A DNA stretch of 50,366 nt, from the NCBI GenBank assembly GCA_020436125.1, contig JAGQYK010000017.1, forward strand, positions 1 to 50,366, in the 5' to 3' direction. A program made the position numbers and the translations under genes. The stretch is from Cyclobacteriaceae bacterium (GTDB taxonomy: Bacteria; Bacteroidota; Bacteroidia; Cytophagales; Cyclobacteriaceae). This document shows, in pieces, positions 19,817-29,439 of the stretch (the first letter of the stretch is position 1; every line of letters starts with the position of its first letter). The notes beneath the pieces were generated by a model. The model had not been told where the DNA came from. It did not search any database and saw only the letters and a program-made list of their open reading frames with translations.

Positions 19817-19845
19817 AGGGCGCCAGATTAATGACTTAGCGCCCT
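19817..19845 (+). terminator. Weak hairpin after folE
   Basis: AGGGCGC (19817-19823) pairs with GCGCCCT (19839-19845), 7 bp with a 15-base loop. No T-run follows, so termination is uncertain. The rest of the 140-base gap to the aconitase gene shows nothing else clear. Confidence 0.35.
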
Positions 19846-19937
19846 AAATTCTGAATTTAATTGGTTCTGTTTATCCTCAGGGATTCCAAATTCCTCTCTC
19901 TTTTTAGTAACTTAGCCGTTCAACTAAGACTACTATT

Positions 19938-22607
19938 ATGGTGTTCGATTTAGACATGATAAAGGCCGCATATAAAGCAATGCCTGGCCGCATTGAAAAA
20001 GCAAGAAAAGTGGCTGGCAGACCACTGACGCTAACAGAAAAAATTCTCTATTCTCACCTCCATGCCGATCAGCCTATGGAGAAGTTCGGTCGCGGTAAAT
20101 CATACGTAGAGTTTACTCCCGATCGTGTAGCCATGCAGGATGCTACCGCTCAAATGGCCTTGTTACAATTCATGTCTGCAGGAATTCCCAAAGTAAAAGT
20201 CCCCTCCACTGTTCATTGTGATCACCTCATTTTGGCAAAAGACGGAGCTAAAAAAGATTTAAAGGACTCCATTACTGCCAGTGGCGAAGTATTTAATTTT
20301 CTGGAATCTGTATCTAATAAATACGGAATTGGGTTCTGGAAACCTGGAGCCGGTATTATTCATCAGGTAGTATTGGAAAACTATGCATTCCCCGGAGGCA
20401 TGATGATAGGTACCGATTCCCATACTGTAAATGCAGGAGGTCTTGGAATGATAGCCATCGGTGTAGGTGGAGCTGATGCCGTGGATGTAATGGCGGGCAT
20501 GCCATGGGAACTTAAATTCCCTAAACTCATTGGAGTAAAACTTACTGGCAACCTCAGTGGCTGGACAGCTTCTAAAGACGTTATTCTTAAAGTAGCGGGC
20601 ATACTTACCGTGAAAGGCGGAACAGGTGCTGTCGTTGAATATTTTGGGCCCGGTGCCAGTAGTCTTTCCTGTACAGGAAAAGGAACTATCTGTAACATGG
20701 GTGCAGAAATTGGCGCAACCACTTCTACATTTGGTTATGACCAAAAGATGGCTGAATACCTCAGAGGTACTGGCAGAAAAGAAGTGGCAGACCTTGCAGA
20801 TAAAGTCAAAGAACACTTAACAGGAGATCCTGAAGTATATGCTAATCCTGAGCGATACTTTGATGAGGTCATAGAAATTGATCTCTCTACATTGGAGCCA
20901 CACGTGAATGGTCCTTTTACTCCAGACAGAGCCATTCCCATTTCAAAATTTGCTGAAGAAGTAAAAGCCAACAACTGGCCGCAAAGATTAGAGGTAGGAT
21001 TGATCGGATCCTGTACGAACTCGTCTTATGAAGATATTTCCAGATCCGCTTCAATTGCCCAACAAGCTGTTGATAAAAAACTGAAAGCTAAAGCAGAGTT
21101 TACGATTACTCCTGGATCTGAAATGGTAAGATATACCGTGGACAGAGATGGGTACCTTGGTACATTTGAAAAAATGGGAGGCGTAGTATTGGCCAACGCT
21201 TGTGGTCCTTGTATCGGACAATGGGCACGCCACACCAACGACCCTACTAGAAAAAACTCTATCATTACTTCTTTCAATAGAAATTTTGCCAAACGAAATG
21301 ATGGTAACCCCAATACGCATTCATTTGTAGCTTCTCCTGAAATCACGACCGCCTTTGCAATTGCTGGTGACCTTACTTTCAATCCATTGACCGACAAGCT
21401 CACTAATGAAGATGGAGAACAAGTGATGCTGGATGAGCCACGTGGTGTTGAGTTTCCACCCAAAGGATTTGATGTAAAAGATCCAGGTTACCTTGCTCCT
21501 GCTAAAGACGGAAGTAAAGTGCAGGTAAAGATTGCGAATGATTCAAAACGATTACAAGCTTTGAGTCCCTTTCAACCTTGGGATGGTAAGAACCTTATGG
21601 GAATGAAGTTGTTGATCAAGGCCAAAGGAAAGTGTACGACTGATCACATTTCCATGGCTGGTCCCTGGTTGAGATTCAGAGGACATCTTGACAACATCTC
21701 CAACAATACCCTAACCGGTGCGCAGAATTTCTTTAACGAAAAAACAGACAGTGTCAAAAACCAACTGACAGGGCAATACGGCTCAGTACCTGATACGCAA
21801 CGTGCTTACAAAAAAGCTGGAGTACCAACCATCGTTGTAGGAGATCACAATTATGGTGAAGGTTCTTCTCGTGAACATGCTGCGATGCAGCCACGCCACT
21901 TGGGTGTTCGTGTTATTCTAGTGAAATCATTCGCCCGTATCCATGAAACCAACTTGAAAAAGCAAGGAATGCTGGGATTGACGTTTGCCAACGAGGCCGA
22001 CTACAATAAAATTCAGGAAGACGACACCATCGATATCATTGACTTAGAAAGCTTTGCTCCTAACAAGCAACTGACATTGGTACTTCATCATGCAGACGGA
22101 AGTAAGGATACAATTAAGGTGAACCATACCTACAATGAAGGACAAATCGGTTGGTTTAAAGCAGGCTCTGCATTGAACCTGATCGCCAAGTCTCCTGATC
22201 AGCCAAAGAAAAAGGCGACCAAGAAAGCAAGTAAAAAAGCAGCAAAAAAGAAGGCCACAAGCAAAGCTTCTCCAAATAAAAAAGTGAAAAAAGTGGCCAA
22301 GAAAGCAGCCGCCAAGAAAAAGACTTCACCAAAAAAGGTAAAGAAAAAGGCCACTAAAAAGGCAGTAAGCAAGAAAAAAACCTCACCGAAGAAAAAGGTT
22401 GTGAAGAAAGTGAAAAAAGCGGCTAAGAAGGTTACACGCAAGGCCGCTAAAAAGACTAAGAAGGTGGTGCGTAAAGTGAAGAAGGTGGCCAAGAAAGTAA
22501 AGAAGTCAGCCAGAAAGACTGCCAAAAAGGTGGTGAAGTCAGCTAAAAAAGTAAAAAGAAAAGTAGCTAAGAAAGTAAATAGAAAATCGAGCAAGAGGAG
22601 AAAATAG
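19938..22607 (+). CDS. Aconitate hydratase (mitochondrial-type) with histone-H1-like C-terminal tail
   Basis: An 889-residue protein. Residues 1-755 are a complete aconitase interconverting citrate and isocitrate in the TCA cycle: iron-sulfur ligands in [10 protein letters not shown] and in [10 protein letters not shown], the conserved [10 protein letters not shown], and the swivel-domain loop [22 protein letters not shown]. The length and sequence match the mitochondrial/bacterial AcnA_mito class. Residues 756-889 form an unbroken tail of Lys, Ala, Val, Thr, Ser, Arg, Pro and Asn with no acidic residue, resembling histone H1 or AlgP tails. The reading frame is continuous, so the fusion is not a frameshift artefact of the track. 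The ferritin gene follows after six bases. The tail could bind DNA, RNA or polyphosphate (inference). Confidence 0.95.
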   Translation: MVFDLDMIKAAYKAMPGRIEKARKVAGRPLTLTEKILYSHLHADQPMEKFGRGKSYVEFTPDRVAMQDATAQMALLQFMSAGIPKVKVPSTVHCDHLILAKDGAKKDLKDSITASGEVFNFLESVSNKYGIGFWKPGAGIIHQVVLENYAFPGGMMIGTDSHTVNAGGLGMIAIGVGGADAVDVMAGMPWELKFPKLIGVKLTGNLSGWTASKDVILKVAGILTVKGGTGAVVEYFGPGASSLSCTGKGTICNMGAEIGATTSTFGYDQKMAEYLRGTGRKEVADLADKVKEHLTGDPEVYANPERYFDEVIEIDLSTLEPHVNGPFTPDRAIPISKFAEEVKANNWPQRLEVGLIGSCTNSSYEDISRSASIAQQAVDKKLKAKAEFTITPGSEMVRYTVDRDGYLGTFEKMGGVVLANACGPCIGQWARHTNDPTRKNSIITSFNRNFAKRNDGNPNTHSFVASPEITTAFAIAGDLTFNPLTDKLTNEDGEQVMLDEPRGVEFPPKGFDVKDPGYLAPAKDGSKVQVKIANDSKRLQALSPFQPWDGKNLMGMKLLIKAKGKCTTDHISMAGPWLRFRGHLDNISNNTLTGAQNFFNEKTDSVKNQLTGQYGSVPDTQRAYKKAGVPTIVVGDHNYGEGSSREHAAMQPRHLGVRVILVKSFARIHETNLKKQGMLGLTFANEADYNKIQEDDTIDIIDLESFAPNKQLTLVLHHADGSKDTIKVNHTYNEGQIGWFKAGSALNLIAKSPDQPKKKATKKASKKAAKKKATSKASPNKKVKKVAKKAAAKKKTSPKKVKKKATKKAVSKKKTSPKKKVVKKVKKAAKKVTRKAAKKTKKVVRKVKKVAKKVKKSARKTAKKVVKSAKKVKRKVAKKVNRKSSKRRK
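22203..22604 (+). other. Histone-H1/AlgP-like tail region of the aconitase
   Basis: This encodes 134 residues (756-889) built from loose repeats of [21 protein letters not shown] and two TSPKK elements. Lys and Arg dominate, and Asp and Glu are absent. The DNA is a purine-rich AAG/AAA/GCT/GTG codon run, and the long reverse-strand frame over it is only a shadow. The low-complexity sequence could vary in length between strains. Confidence 0.9.
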
Positions 22608-22613
22608 TTATTT

Positions 22614-23171
22614 ATGAAAAAGCAATCAAAACAGATGATCACCCCTACGCGGTCCCTGACAAAGGAAACGGAAGCTTTGCTGAACAAGCAAATCATGATG
22701 GAGGGTACTTCATCTGCCTATTACCTTTCAATGGCATCATGGTGTGAAACCCAGGGTTACGAAGTAAGCAGTCAGTTTTTGTACAATCATTCCGAAGAGG
22801 AAAGAATGCATATGCTCAAACTGTTTAAATATGTGAACACGGCTGGCGGCCATGCGCATCAACCTGAAGTAACTGGCATTAAACATACCTTTAAAAGTTT
22901 GAGAGAGGTTTTTGACCAGACGTTAAAGCACGAAATTGCGGTAACCGAATCGATCAATGAATTAGTTGATCATTGTTTTAAAATTAAGGACTTCGCTACC
23001 TTCAACTTTCTACAATGGTTCGTTAGTGAACAACGTGAAGAAGAAACTATTGCCCGTAGGGCGGTAGAACTTTTTGATCTAATTGGAGAAGAAGGAGTCG
23101 GGCTCTTTATGATTGATCAGGAGATAGGAAAATTGGAAGCCTACGCTGCCAAAGTATCGCAAAGCGAATAA
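22614..23171 (+). CDS. Ferritin (FtnA-type, non-heme)
   Basis: A 185-residue ferritin forming an iron-storage shell. Residues matching the ferroxidase centre of E. coli FtnA are all present at constant offset: E30, Y37, E63, H66, E107, Q140 and E143, so it should be active. The N-terminus has a 13-residue extension (MKKQSKQMITPTR) not usual in FtnA. It starts six bases after the aconitase stop and is followed by a strong terminator, so the two genes form an operon. Both products depend on cellular iron, a meaningful link. ATG at 22614 is the obvious start. Confidence 0.95.
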   Translation: MKKQSKQMITPTRSLTKETEALLNKQIMMEGTSSAYYLSMASWCETQGYEVSSQFLYNHSEEERMHMLKLFKYVNTAGGHAHQPEVTGIKHTFKSLREVFDQTLKHEIAVTESINELVDHCFKIKDFATFNFLQWFVSEQREEETIARRAVELFDLIGEEGVGLFMIDQEIGKLEAYAAKVSQSE

Positions 23172-23185
23172 TCCAAATTGTCTTT

Positions 23186-23223
23186 AAGGGTTCAACATCA
23201 GTGCATATTGATGTTGAACCCTT
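23186..23223 (+). terminator. Rho-independent terminator after ferritin
   Basis: A perfect 15-bp stem, AAGGGTTCAACATCA (23186-23200) with TGATGTTGAACCCTT (23209-23223), an 8-base loop, then a T-rich run. It lies between the ferritin gene and the convergent Nudix gene. Confidence 0.93.
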
Positions 23224-23229
23224 TTTCTT

Positions 23230-23865
23230 TTAAATAATTTCTTTAAGGATTACTCTCAGTTCATTCAGCATCATTGCGGTTGCCCCCCAAACCACTTCAT
23301 TGTCTATACTAAAGTGTGGCGCATTCATCTGATAGGTTTTGGCAGCTATAATTTCCCTTTTCAACATGGCTTCATCAGGTAGAATGGATTCAATATCACC
23401 ATGCAATATTCTGGCTACTTCAATGGGGTCAGCTACTAGTTCCGGCTTGCGTTCAGCATACCCAACAATGGGCACTACCATAAAATTACTAGGGATCACG
23501 AAGAAATTACTCAGTCTGCCAATCACTTTTACTTCGCTTATATCTATCCCGATTTCCTCATTCCCTTCCCTTAGAGCAGTAGCTACACTATCTTCCTCCC
23601 CTTCCTTCTTCCCTCCCGGAAAACTGATTTGACCACTATGCATGCCTGAATAATCTGGTCTTTTGATCAATGGGAAAATAATTCGATCAGCATCGGGGTA
23701 AAGTACAATCAAGACACTCCCAGATTTGGGTGGCGTCTTGTGGGCAAAGTTGGGCATCTTATTGCCGACAGGAACTGCCCGCATCATCTCATGAGCGGCA
23801 GGTCCAGGTAAAGGCCCTTGGAGTCTACGCTCCAATTGATCTATCAACTTCCCAAAATCTATCAT
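23230..23865 (-). CDS. Nudix hydrolase, CoA pyrophosphatase-like
   Basis: A 211-residue Nudix protein. The box GX5EX7REUXEEXGU is present at residues 85-107 (GKKEGEEDSVATALREGNEE followed by IGI), and the preceding SGMHSGQISFPGGK is the CoA-pyrophosphatase (NudL/Pcd1) signature. It probably cleaves CoA or acyl-CoA to 4'-phosphopantetheine derivatives and adenosine 3',5'-bisphosphate. A GTG two codons upstream (23871) is possible, but ATG at 23865 overlaps the upstream TPR gene stop as ATGA, so that start is chosen. Co-transcribed with the TPR lipoprotein. Confidence 0.9.
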   Translation of the reverse strand: MIDFGKLIDQLERRLQGPLPGPAAHEMMRAVPVGNKMPNFAHKTPPKSGSVLIVLYPDADRIIFPLIKRPDYSGMHSGQISFPGGKKEGEEDSVATALREGNEEIGIDISEVKVIGRLSNFFVIPSNFMVVPIVGYAERKPELVADPIEVARILHGDIESILPDEAMLKREIIAAKTYQMNAPHFSIDNEVVWGATAMMLNELRVILKEII

Positions 23866-24881
23866 TGACACACTTTGATTAAGTCAACAGTCAACATCCC
23901 ATCACCTGCTTCTTCCGATAACCTAAATTGTTCACAAGCCATTACTTGCTTGTTATTCTTATAATAAGCCATCCCCAGATAGAAATGAATTTTATCAATG
24001 AAAGATTCCATTTCTTTAGCCTGAGTTAATAGTCGCTCTGCATTGGGGTAATCTCCTTTCATCAGATAATAGATTCCTTTATTACGGTACGCCCAACCAT
24101 TCTCGGGATCGGTGCTCAAGCTGGCGTTAATATCTTCCTCTGCTTCCTCTAGTCTATTCTGAATGAGGTAAATAAATCCCCGGTTGTTCATAAAGTAGGG
24201 TTCAGCAGGGATCAATTCAAGTGCTTTGTTCACCTGTTTCAAAGCTTCTTCCATATCATTTTGATCAATCGCTATCAGGGCCAGCGTATTATATATGTTC
24301 GCTTCGGATCGATCCAAATCTATTGCCTTACTCAAATCAGCTATTGCAGCATCATAATCCTTCAAATAGTATTTAACGTTAGCCAGATTGACCAAAAATT
24401 CCACGTTATCCCCATCCACTGCAAAAGCCTTTTCAAAGGATTTTTTTGCCAAGTCAAAATTACGAAGCTTCGTTTGTACAAGACCTCGGGTAAAATGAAC
24501 AATTGCGGTATCGGAATGAGCTGCCTCAATTCGATCCAGATCATTTAGGGCACTGTAATACTCCTTGAGCTCATAAAAGGTGTTGGCTCTATTGTAAAAT
24601 GTGGGCAGATAATCAGGGTCACAATTAATGGCCTCCTGATACTGAGTAAGGGCCTGATCAAATTTACCTTGTTGGAACAAGGCAGTACCCAGGTTGTTTA
24701 ATCCCTCAGTAAAGCAAGGTTCAATTCGAATGGCCTCCTTGTAATAACTAATCCCCTGATCGTAGTTTTTGTTATTAATTTCATTATTCCCCTTGATAAG
24801 GAACTTTTGAAGTCTGCTTTCCTTGCTTTCGGTACAGGCCACCAACCCGATAAGAAGAATAAGTATGTATACTTTATGCAT
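23862..24881 (-). CDS. TPR-repeat lipoprotein
   Basis: A 339-residue protein. The N-terminus MHKVYILILLIGLVAC is a lipoprotein signal with lipobox LVAC, so the mature protein is anchored at Cys16. The rest is about eight tetratricopeptide repeats (for example NLGTALFQQGKFDQALTQYQ, YNRANTFYELKEYYSALNDL, AYRNKGIYYLMKGDYPNAER), a protein-protein interaction scaffold. A TTG start at 24899 would add six residues and spoil the signal, so ATG at 24881 is chosen. Partner unknown. Confidence 0.9.
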   Translation of the reverse strand: MHKVYILILLIGLVACTESKESRLQKFLIKGNNEINNKNYDQGISYYKEAIRIEPCFTEGLNNLGTALFQQGKFDQALTQYQEAINCDPDYLPTFYNRANTFYELKEYYSALNDLDRIEAAHSDTAIVHFTRGLVQTKLRNFDLAKKSFEKAFAVDGDNVEFLVNLANVKYYLKDYDAAIADLSKAIDLDRSEANIYNTLALIAIDQNDMEEALKQVNKALELIPAEPYFMNNRGFIYLIQNRLEEAEEDINASLSTDPENGWAYRNKGIYYLMKGDYPNAERLLTQAKEMESFIDKIHFYLGMAYYKNNKQVMACEQFRLSEEAGDGMLTVDLIKVCQ

Positions 24882-24950
24882 GATCACAAATTTAACCAAT
24901 TACCTACCGTTGATGGAGTATTTGACAAGGTGACATCAATTTATTACGAA

Positions 24951-24958
24951 TAATTTTG
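24951..24958 (+). promoter_or_regulatory. Candidate his operon promoter, -7 box (TAATTTTG)
   Basis: TAATTTTG matches TAnnTTTG and sits 42 bases before the leader-peptide ATG. A TTTGAC at 24921-24926 could be the -33 element, although the 26-base gap is rather long. The position fits transcription of the leader and attenuator that follow. Confidence 0.45.
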
Positions 24959-25000
24959 AGAAATCACTTCTTATGCATTTCTTGCGAACGATTTCAGACA

Positions 25001-25078
25001 ATGACACAAAATCTTAACATTCACGGCCATCACCATCATCATATTTCACATATGTGGAGTGGTCGGTCTATGTTTTGA
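25001..25078 (+). CDS. hisL: his operon leader peptide (25 aa, 7 His)
   Basis: A 25-codon ORF reading MTQNLNIHGHHHHHISHMWS then GRSMF, with His at positions 8, 10-14 and 17. It is too short for most gene callers. It lies between a candidate promoter and a terminator hairpin directly before hisG, as expected for an attenuator leader peptide whose translation measures charged tRNA-His. The codons after the His run (Trp-Ser-Gly-Arg-Ser, 25055-25069) overlap the RNA segment that can form the antiterminator. It is analogous in logic to enterobacterial HisL but not similar in sequence outside the His run. Confidence 0.9.
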   Translation: MTQNLNIHGHHHHHISHMWSGRSMF

Positions 25079-25118
25079 TTAATTTATAAATAAGAATTTT
25101 TCAAAAGGCTTGCCACTC
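25057..25118 (+). promoter_or_regulatory. his attenuator: antiterminator helix
   Basis: GAGTGGTCGGTCT (25057-25069) can pair with AGGCTTGCCACTC (25106-25118): twelve of thirteen positions pair, three of them as G-U wobbles, with one C-U mismatch. The 3' arm includes most of the terminator's 5' arm, so the two structures exclude each other. A ribosome stalled on the His codons (25028-25042) would leave the 5' arm free; one at the stop codon (25076-25078) would cover it. Confidence 0.75.
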
Positions 25119-25130
25119 GGCAGGCCTTTT
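25103..25130 (+). terminator. his attenuator: rho-independent terminator
   Basis: AAAAGGCTTGCC (25103-25114) pairs with GGCAGGCCTTTT (25119-25130), 12 bp including one G-T wobble, with loop ACTC, followed by TTTGTTTTAT. It sits 28 bases before the hisG ATG and after the leader peptide stop, the expected place for premature termination. Confidence 0.9.
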
Positions 25131-25158
25131 TTTGTTTTATCTACACCCTACATTTTTA

Positions 25159-26019
25159 ATGAAAAACTACTTACGAATTGCCATTCAAAAATCAGGAAGA
25201 CTCCAGGAAGGCTCCATGGCACTACTCAAAGAAAGCGGACTTGCCATCAGCAACGGCCGAGGTCAACTCAAAACGCAAGCGCGCAATTTTCCTGTAGAAA
25301 TTCTCTTCCTAAGGGATGATGATATTCCACAATACATTGAAGATAAAGTAGCCGATGTAGGAATTGTGGGTGAAAACGTGTTTGTAGAAAAAAACAAAAA
25401 TAACACCCTGATCAAGCGACTTGACTTTGCCAAATGCCGACTATCGCTTGCTGTTCCGAAATCTGATAACTACACAGGCTTATCCTCCCTTCAAGGAAAA
25501 AACATTGCGACCTCCTACCCTGTTATTGTTAAAAAATACCTTGAAGCCAATAACGTACAAGCCGGTATTCATGAAATCAGCGGATCAGTTGAGATTGCAC
25601 CAGGGATCGGTCTGGCGGAAGCCATTTGCGATATAGTCAGTACTGGTAGCACACTTTTGAGTAACGGACTAAAAGAAGTAGAAACAGTAATGCAATCGGA
25701 GGCAGTGATGATAGCTGGCCCTGATCTCTCTGACGAAAAACAAGAGATATTGGATCAACTCCTTTTCAGGTTGGAGGCTGTCAATTCTGCTAAGAACAAT
25801 AAATACATTCTACTTAATTGCCCAGATGAAGCCATCGAAAAAATTACCTCCGTAATTCCAGGCATGAAAAGTCCAACAGTTATGCCATTGAGCAGAAAAG
25901 GTTGGTCCTCATTGCACTCTGTAGTAAACGAGAATGCATTCTGGGAAAAGATAGATCAACTGAAATCGTTCGGTGCCGAGGGAATACTTGTAATACCTAT
26001 TGAAAAAATGATACTGTAA
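25159..26019 (+). CDS. hisG: ATP phosphoribosyltransferase, long form
   Basis: A 286-residue long-form HisG catalysing the first step of histidine synthesis (ATP plus PRPP to phosphoribosyl-ATP). The start MKNYLRIAIQKSGRLQEGSM matches the family. The catalytic part includes ADVGIVGENVFVE and the PRPP-binding segment DIVSTGSTLLSNGLK. The C-terminal region of about 75 residues is the ACT-like domain for feedback inhibition by histidine, absent from short HisG/HisZ systems. An upstream TTG (25132) would put the start inside the terminator T-run, so ATG at 25159 is correct. The stop codon overlaps the hisD start by one base. Confidence 0.97.
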   Translation: MKNYLRIAIQKSGRLQEGSMALLKESGLAISNGRGQLKTQARNFPVEILFLRDDDIPQYIEDKVADVGIVGENVFVEKNKNNTLIKRLDFAKCRLSLAVPKSDNYTGLSSLQGKNIATSYPVIVKKYLEANNVQAGIHEISGSVEIAPGIGLAEAICDIVSTGSTLLSNGLKEVETVMQSEAVMIAGPDLSDEKQEILDQLLFRLEAVNSAKNNKYILLNCPDEAIEKITSVIPGMKSPTVMPLSRKGWSSLHSVVNENAFWEKIDQLKSFGAEGILVIPIEKMIL

Positions 26020-27299
26020 TGAAAAAATATGTCAATCCATCGCGCAACACTTGGGCAGCACTTTGCCAGCGACCAGCATTGGAGTTGGAATTTCTGGAGG
26101 GCAGGGTAAAGAATATCCTCAACAGAGTAAAGGTATCCGGTGACGAAGCGTTGAAAGAATTAACACTTCAAATCGACAGCGTGGCTTTAGATTCCGTCCT
26201 GGTAACCCAAGAAGAGATTAACATGGCTGAAAAGCAGGTACCTGAAGATTTAAAACAGGCCATCAGAATTGCGGCCTCCAACATTTCAAAGTTTCACAGC
26301 TTACAACAAAAAGAAACAACTTCCATAGAAACCATGCCGGGAGTTACATGCTGGCGTAAAGCAACACCTATTGAAAAGGTTGGGATTTATGTACCTGGTG
26401 GAACAGCCCCTTTGTTTTCTACCCTTTTGATGCTTGCGGTACCTGCAAAAATCGCAGGGTGCAAAGACATCGTTTTATGTACGCCACCAAAATCTGATGG
26501 ATCTGTAGACTCTACAATCTTATTTGCTGCAAAAGAAATTGGCATAACGCAGGTCTTCAAGGTGGGAGGCGCACAAGCCATCGCGGCAATGGCTTATGGC
26601 ACTGCAACCATTCCTCCGGTATATAAAATTTTCGGCCCGGGTAACCAGTACGTTACTAAAGCCAAGCAGTTGGTAAGTATGGAAGGCATAGCTATCGATA
26701 TGCCAGCAGGCCCCTCAGAAGTATTGGTTGTAGCCGATGAAGCCGCTAACCCTGCATTCATAGCTGCCGACCTTCTTTCCCAGGCTGAGCATGGTGCTGA
26801 CAGTCAAGTGGTATTGGTCGCAACAACTACCGAATTGATTGAAAAAGTTGAAAAAGAGGTGGCATTGCAAATTGAAAAGCTGCCGCGAAAAGACATCGCT
26901 GCTCAGGCATTACAAAATAGCCTGACCATAGAGATCAATAATGAAGCAGATATCATAGATTTTGTGAATACATATGCTCCTGAACATCTCATATTAAACA
27001 CAAAGAACTGTGACCCTCTTGCCGAAAAGATCACGAACGCAGGTTCCATATTTTTAGGTCCACTTACTCCTGAATCCGTTGGGGATTACGCCTCAGGCAC
27101 CAATCATACCTTGCCTACCAACGGGTTTGCAAAAGCCTACAGTGGTGTCTCTTTGAGTAGCTTCCAAAAGTTTATCACCTTTCAAAAACTAACTCAAGAA
27201 GGAATCATCACCTTAGGGCCAGTGGTTGAAAAGATGGCCGAAGCTGAACAACTCATCGCTCATAAAAGGGCTGTAAGCATTAGACTGGAAAGCTTATGA
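26019..27299 (+). CDS. hisD: Histidinol dehydrogenase
   Basis: A 426-residue enzyme for the last two steps, L-histidinol to L-histidine with two NAD. Family motifs: [20 protein letters not shown], the NAD site [26 protein letters not shown], the zinc/substrate region [13 protein letters not shown], and the C-terminal [20 protein letters not shown]. Full length. It overlaps hisG by one base and hisC by four (ATGA), indicating translational coupling along the operon. Confidence 0.97.
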   Translation: MKKYVNPSRNTWAALCQRPALELEFLEGRVKNILNRVKVSGDEALKELTLQIDSVALDSVLVTQEEINMAEKQVPEDLKQAIRIAASNISKFHSLQQKETTSIETMPGVTCWRKATPIEKVGIYVPGGTAPLFSTLLMLAVPAKIAGCKDIVLCTPPKSDGSVDSTILFAAKEIGITQVFKVGGAQAIAAMAYGTATIPPVYKIFGPGNQYVTKAKQLVSMEGIAIDMPAGPSEVLVVADEAANPAFIAADLLSQAEHGADSQVVLVATTTELIEKVEKEVALQIEKLPRKDIAAQALQNSLTIEINNEADIIDFVNTYAPEHLILNTKNCDPLAEKITNAGSIFLGPLTPESVGDYASGTNHTLPTNGFAKAYSGVSLSSFQKFITFQKLTQEGIITLGPVVEKMAEAEQLIAHKRAVSIRLESL

Positions 27300-28342
27300 A
27301 GTTTGATATTGATTCAATTACGAGGAAGAACGTAAGAGAGCTAAAGCCTTATAGCACTGCTCGCGATGACTTCAAGGGATCGGCTTCTGTTTATCTAGAT
27401 GCAAACGAAAATCCATATGCAACGGAATTCAATCGCTATCCAGACCCAAAACAAAACGTTCTCAAGTCTGCCCTAGCCCAACTAAAAAAAGTCGAATCTC
27501 AACAAATTCTGCTTGGCAATGGTAGTGATGAAATCATCGATCTTTTAATAAGAGCATTTTGTGAACCTGGTATCGACAATGTGATAATTCCTCAACCGAC
27601 CTATGGAATGTATTCGGTGTGCGCTGCCATCAATAATGTGGAAGCAAGGCTACCTCATCTATCTCCAGATTTTGCATTGAACATTCAAAATATCAATGAA
27701 TGCATAAATGATAGAAGTAAAATCATCTTTCTTTGCAGTCCCAACAATCCATCAGGTAATTTGTTAGAACCGGATAAAATTAAGCTCCTTCTACAGTCCT
27801 TTTCAGGTTTGGTAGTGCTCGATGAAGCATATATCGATTTTTCGGAGGGTGGTGGGTTCTTGCCATTTCTTAACGACTATCCTAATCTATTCTTACTACA
27901 AACTTTTTCCAAGGCCTGGGGACTTGCTGGGCTAAGGTTAGGTGTTGGATACGGATCAAAGGAGATAATCGAAATTTTAGATAAAATAAAACCTCCTTAC
28001 AATATCAACACCATCACACAAAAGGTTACACTTGATGCAATTAACAATTGGAATCAGACCATTAAATGGGTGGATAAATTAAAGAAGGAAAGAAATGTAT
28101 TAGAGGGTTTGTTGAAGCAATTTTCTTTTGTAAACAAAGTATACCCTTCACAAACCAATTTTTTGCTTGTGAAGATGACAGACGCAAAAGCATGTTATCA
28201 ATATCTGTTAACAAAAGGGATTATTGTAAGGGACAGGTCGTCTGTTATTCTTTGCGACAATTGCCTTAGGATATCCATTGGTACACCTATTGAGAATAAA
28301 GAATTAATTAATGCGCTTAGTACTTATCAAAATATGGAATGA
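27296..28342 (+). CDS. hisC: Histidinol-phosphate aminotransferase
   Basis: A 348-residue fold-type I PLP aminotransferase converting imidazole-acetol phosphate and glutamate to histidinol phosphate. Seen: [11 protein letters not shown] at the N-terminus, [36 protein letters not shown], and the Schiff-base lysine in [16 protein letters not shown]. The ATG overlaps the hisD stop and its own TGA overlaps hisB, both by four bases. Full-length for the family. Confidence 0.97.
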   Translation: MKFDIDSITRKNVRELKPYSTARDDFKGSASVYLDANENPYATEFNRYPDPKQNVLKSALAQLKKVESQQILLGNGSDEIIDLLIRAFCEPGIDNVIIPQPTYGMYSVCAAINNVEARLPHLSPDFALNIQNINECINDRSKIIFLCSPNNPSGNLLEPDKIKLLLQSFSGLVVLDEAYIDFSEGGGFLPFLNDYPNLFLLQTFSKAWGLAGLRLGVGYGSKEIIEILDKIKPPYNINTITQKVTLDAINNWNQTIKWVDKLKKERNVLEGLLKQFSFVNKVYPSQTNFLLVKMTDAKACYQYLLTKGIIVRDRSSVILCDNCLRISIGTPIENKELINALSTYQNME

Positions 28343-29439
28343 TGAAGAAAGTATTATTTATAGATAGAGATGGCACCTTGATCATTGAGCCTCCTGATGA
28401 ACAAATTGACAGCCTGGAAAAATTAGAATTTTTACCCGGTGCAATCACATGGTTGAGAAAGATTGCGGAACGATCAAGATATGAATTAGTGCTGGTGTCC
28501 AATCAAGATGGGTTGGGTACTGATAGTTTTCCAGAAGAAAATTTTTGGCCTGCTCACAATAAAATGATCCGCACCCTGGAAAATGAGGGCATAAAGTTTT
28601 CAAGTGAATACATAGACAAGTCCTTTCCACACGAGAAAAAGGCGACCAGAAAACCAGGTACTGGCATGCTCACCTCATTCTTCACAAAGGAATATGATTT
28701 AAAAAATTCATACGTGATAGGTGACCGGGCTACAGATATGGAATTGGCAGTGAATATGGGATGTAAAGGACTACTCCTCTCCTCTACCCTGACTACAGAC
28801 GTGCCTAATTGTACTTCTCTATCATCATGGGAGGAAATTTATAAGCACCTCATAGCAACCCCAAGAAAAACAGAAGTGATTCGTAACACCAACGAGACTC
28901 AAATAAGTATCGAACTGAATCTTGACGGTACTGGAAAAGCCAAGATAAAAACCGGACTTGGTTTTTTTGATCATATGCTTGAACAAATTGCAAAGCATGC
29001 TCAGGTGGATTTGGACATTGATGCGAAGGGAGACTTACATATTGACGAGCATCATCTTATTGAAGACACCGGTATTGCATTAGGAGATGCTTTTAATAAA
29101 GCACTGGGTGATAAGAAAGGCCTTGCCAGATATGGATTTTGTTTACCTATGGATGATTGTTTGGCTCAGGTAGCCTTAGATTTTGGAGGGAGACCTTGGA
29201 TAGAATGGTCAGCTAATTTCAAAAGGGAAAAAATCGGAGAAATGCCTACCGAAATGTTCTTTCACTTTTTCAAATCTTTCTCTGACGCTGCCAGATGTAA
29301 CTTAAACATGAAGGTAGAGGGTGAAAACGAACACCACAAAGCGGAAGCTCTTTTCAAAGCTTTTGCAAAAGCGATTCTAATGGCTAAACAAAGAGACATT
29401 GAAAGCTCCAGTTTACCGACCACCAAAGGAACATTGTAA
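28339..29439 (+). CDS. hisB: Bifunctional histidinol-phosphatase / imidazoleglycerol-phosphate dehydratase
   Basis: A 366-residue fusion. Residues 1-175 are a HAD-family histidinol phosphatase (FIDRDGTLI nucleophile motif, [19 protein letters not shown]). Residues 180-366 are imidazoleglycerol-phosphate dehydratase, with the paired manganese-binding His motifs [27 protein letters not shown] and [18 protein letters not shown]. It covers steps 6 and 8 of the pathway. ATG codons occur at 28339 and 28342; the first gives the usual ATGA overlap with hisC. Confidence 0.97.
   Translation: MMKKVLFIDRDGTLIIEPPDEQIDSLEKLEFLPGAITWLRKIAERSRYELVLVSNQDGLGTDSFPEENFWPAHNKMIRTLENEGIKFSSEYIDKSFPHEKKATRKPGTGMLTSFFTKEYDLKNSYVIGDRATDMELAVNMGCKGLLLSSTLTTDVPNCTSLSSWEEIYKHLIATPRKTEVIRNTNETQISIELNLDGTGKAKIKTGLGFFDHMLEQIAKHAQVDLDIDAKGDLHIDEHHLIEDTGIALGDAFNKALGDKKGLARYGFCLPMDDCLAQVALDFGGRPWIEWSANFKREKIGEMPTEMFFHFFKSFSDAARCNLNMKVEGENEHHKAEALFKAFAKAILMAKQRDIESSSLPTTKGTL

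Noticed and set aside
22199-22696. A 165-residue reverse-strand Phe/Leu-rich ORF opposite the aconitase tail
   Set aside because: Reverse complement of Lys/Ala codon runs gives Phe/Leu-rich frames; it has no start context or recognisable domain.
25132-25158. TTG start for hisG at 25132
   Set aside because: It lies in the terminator T-run and adds nine residues not in the family; ATG at 25159 gives the conserved N-terminus.
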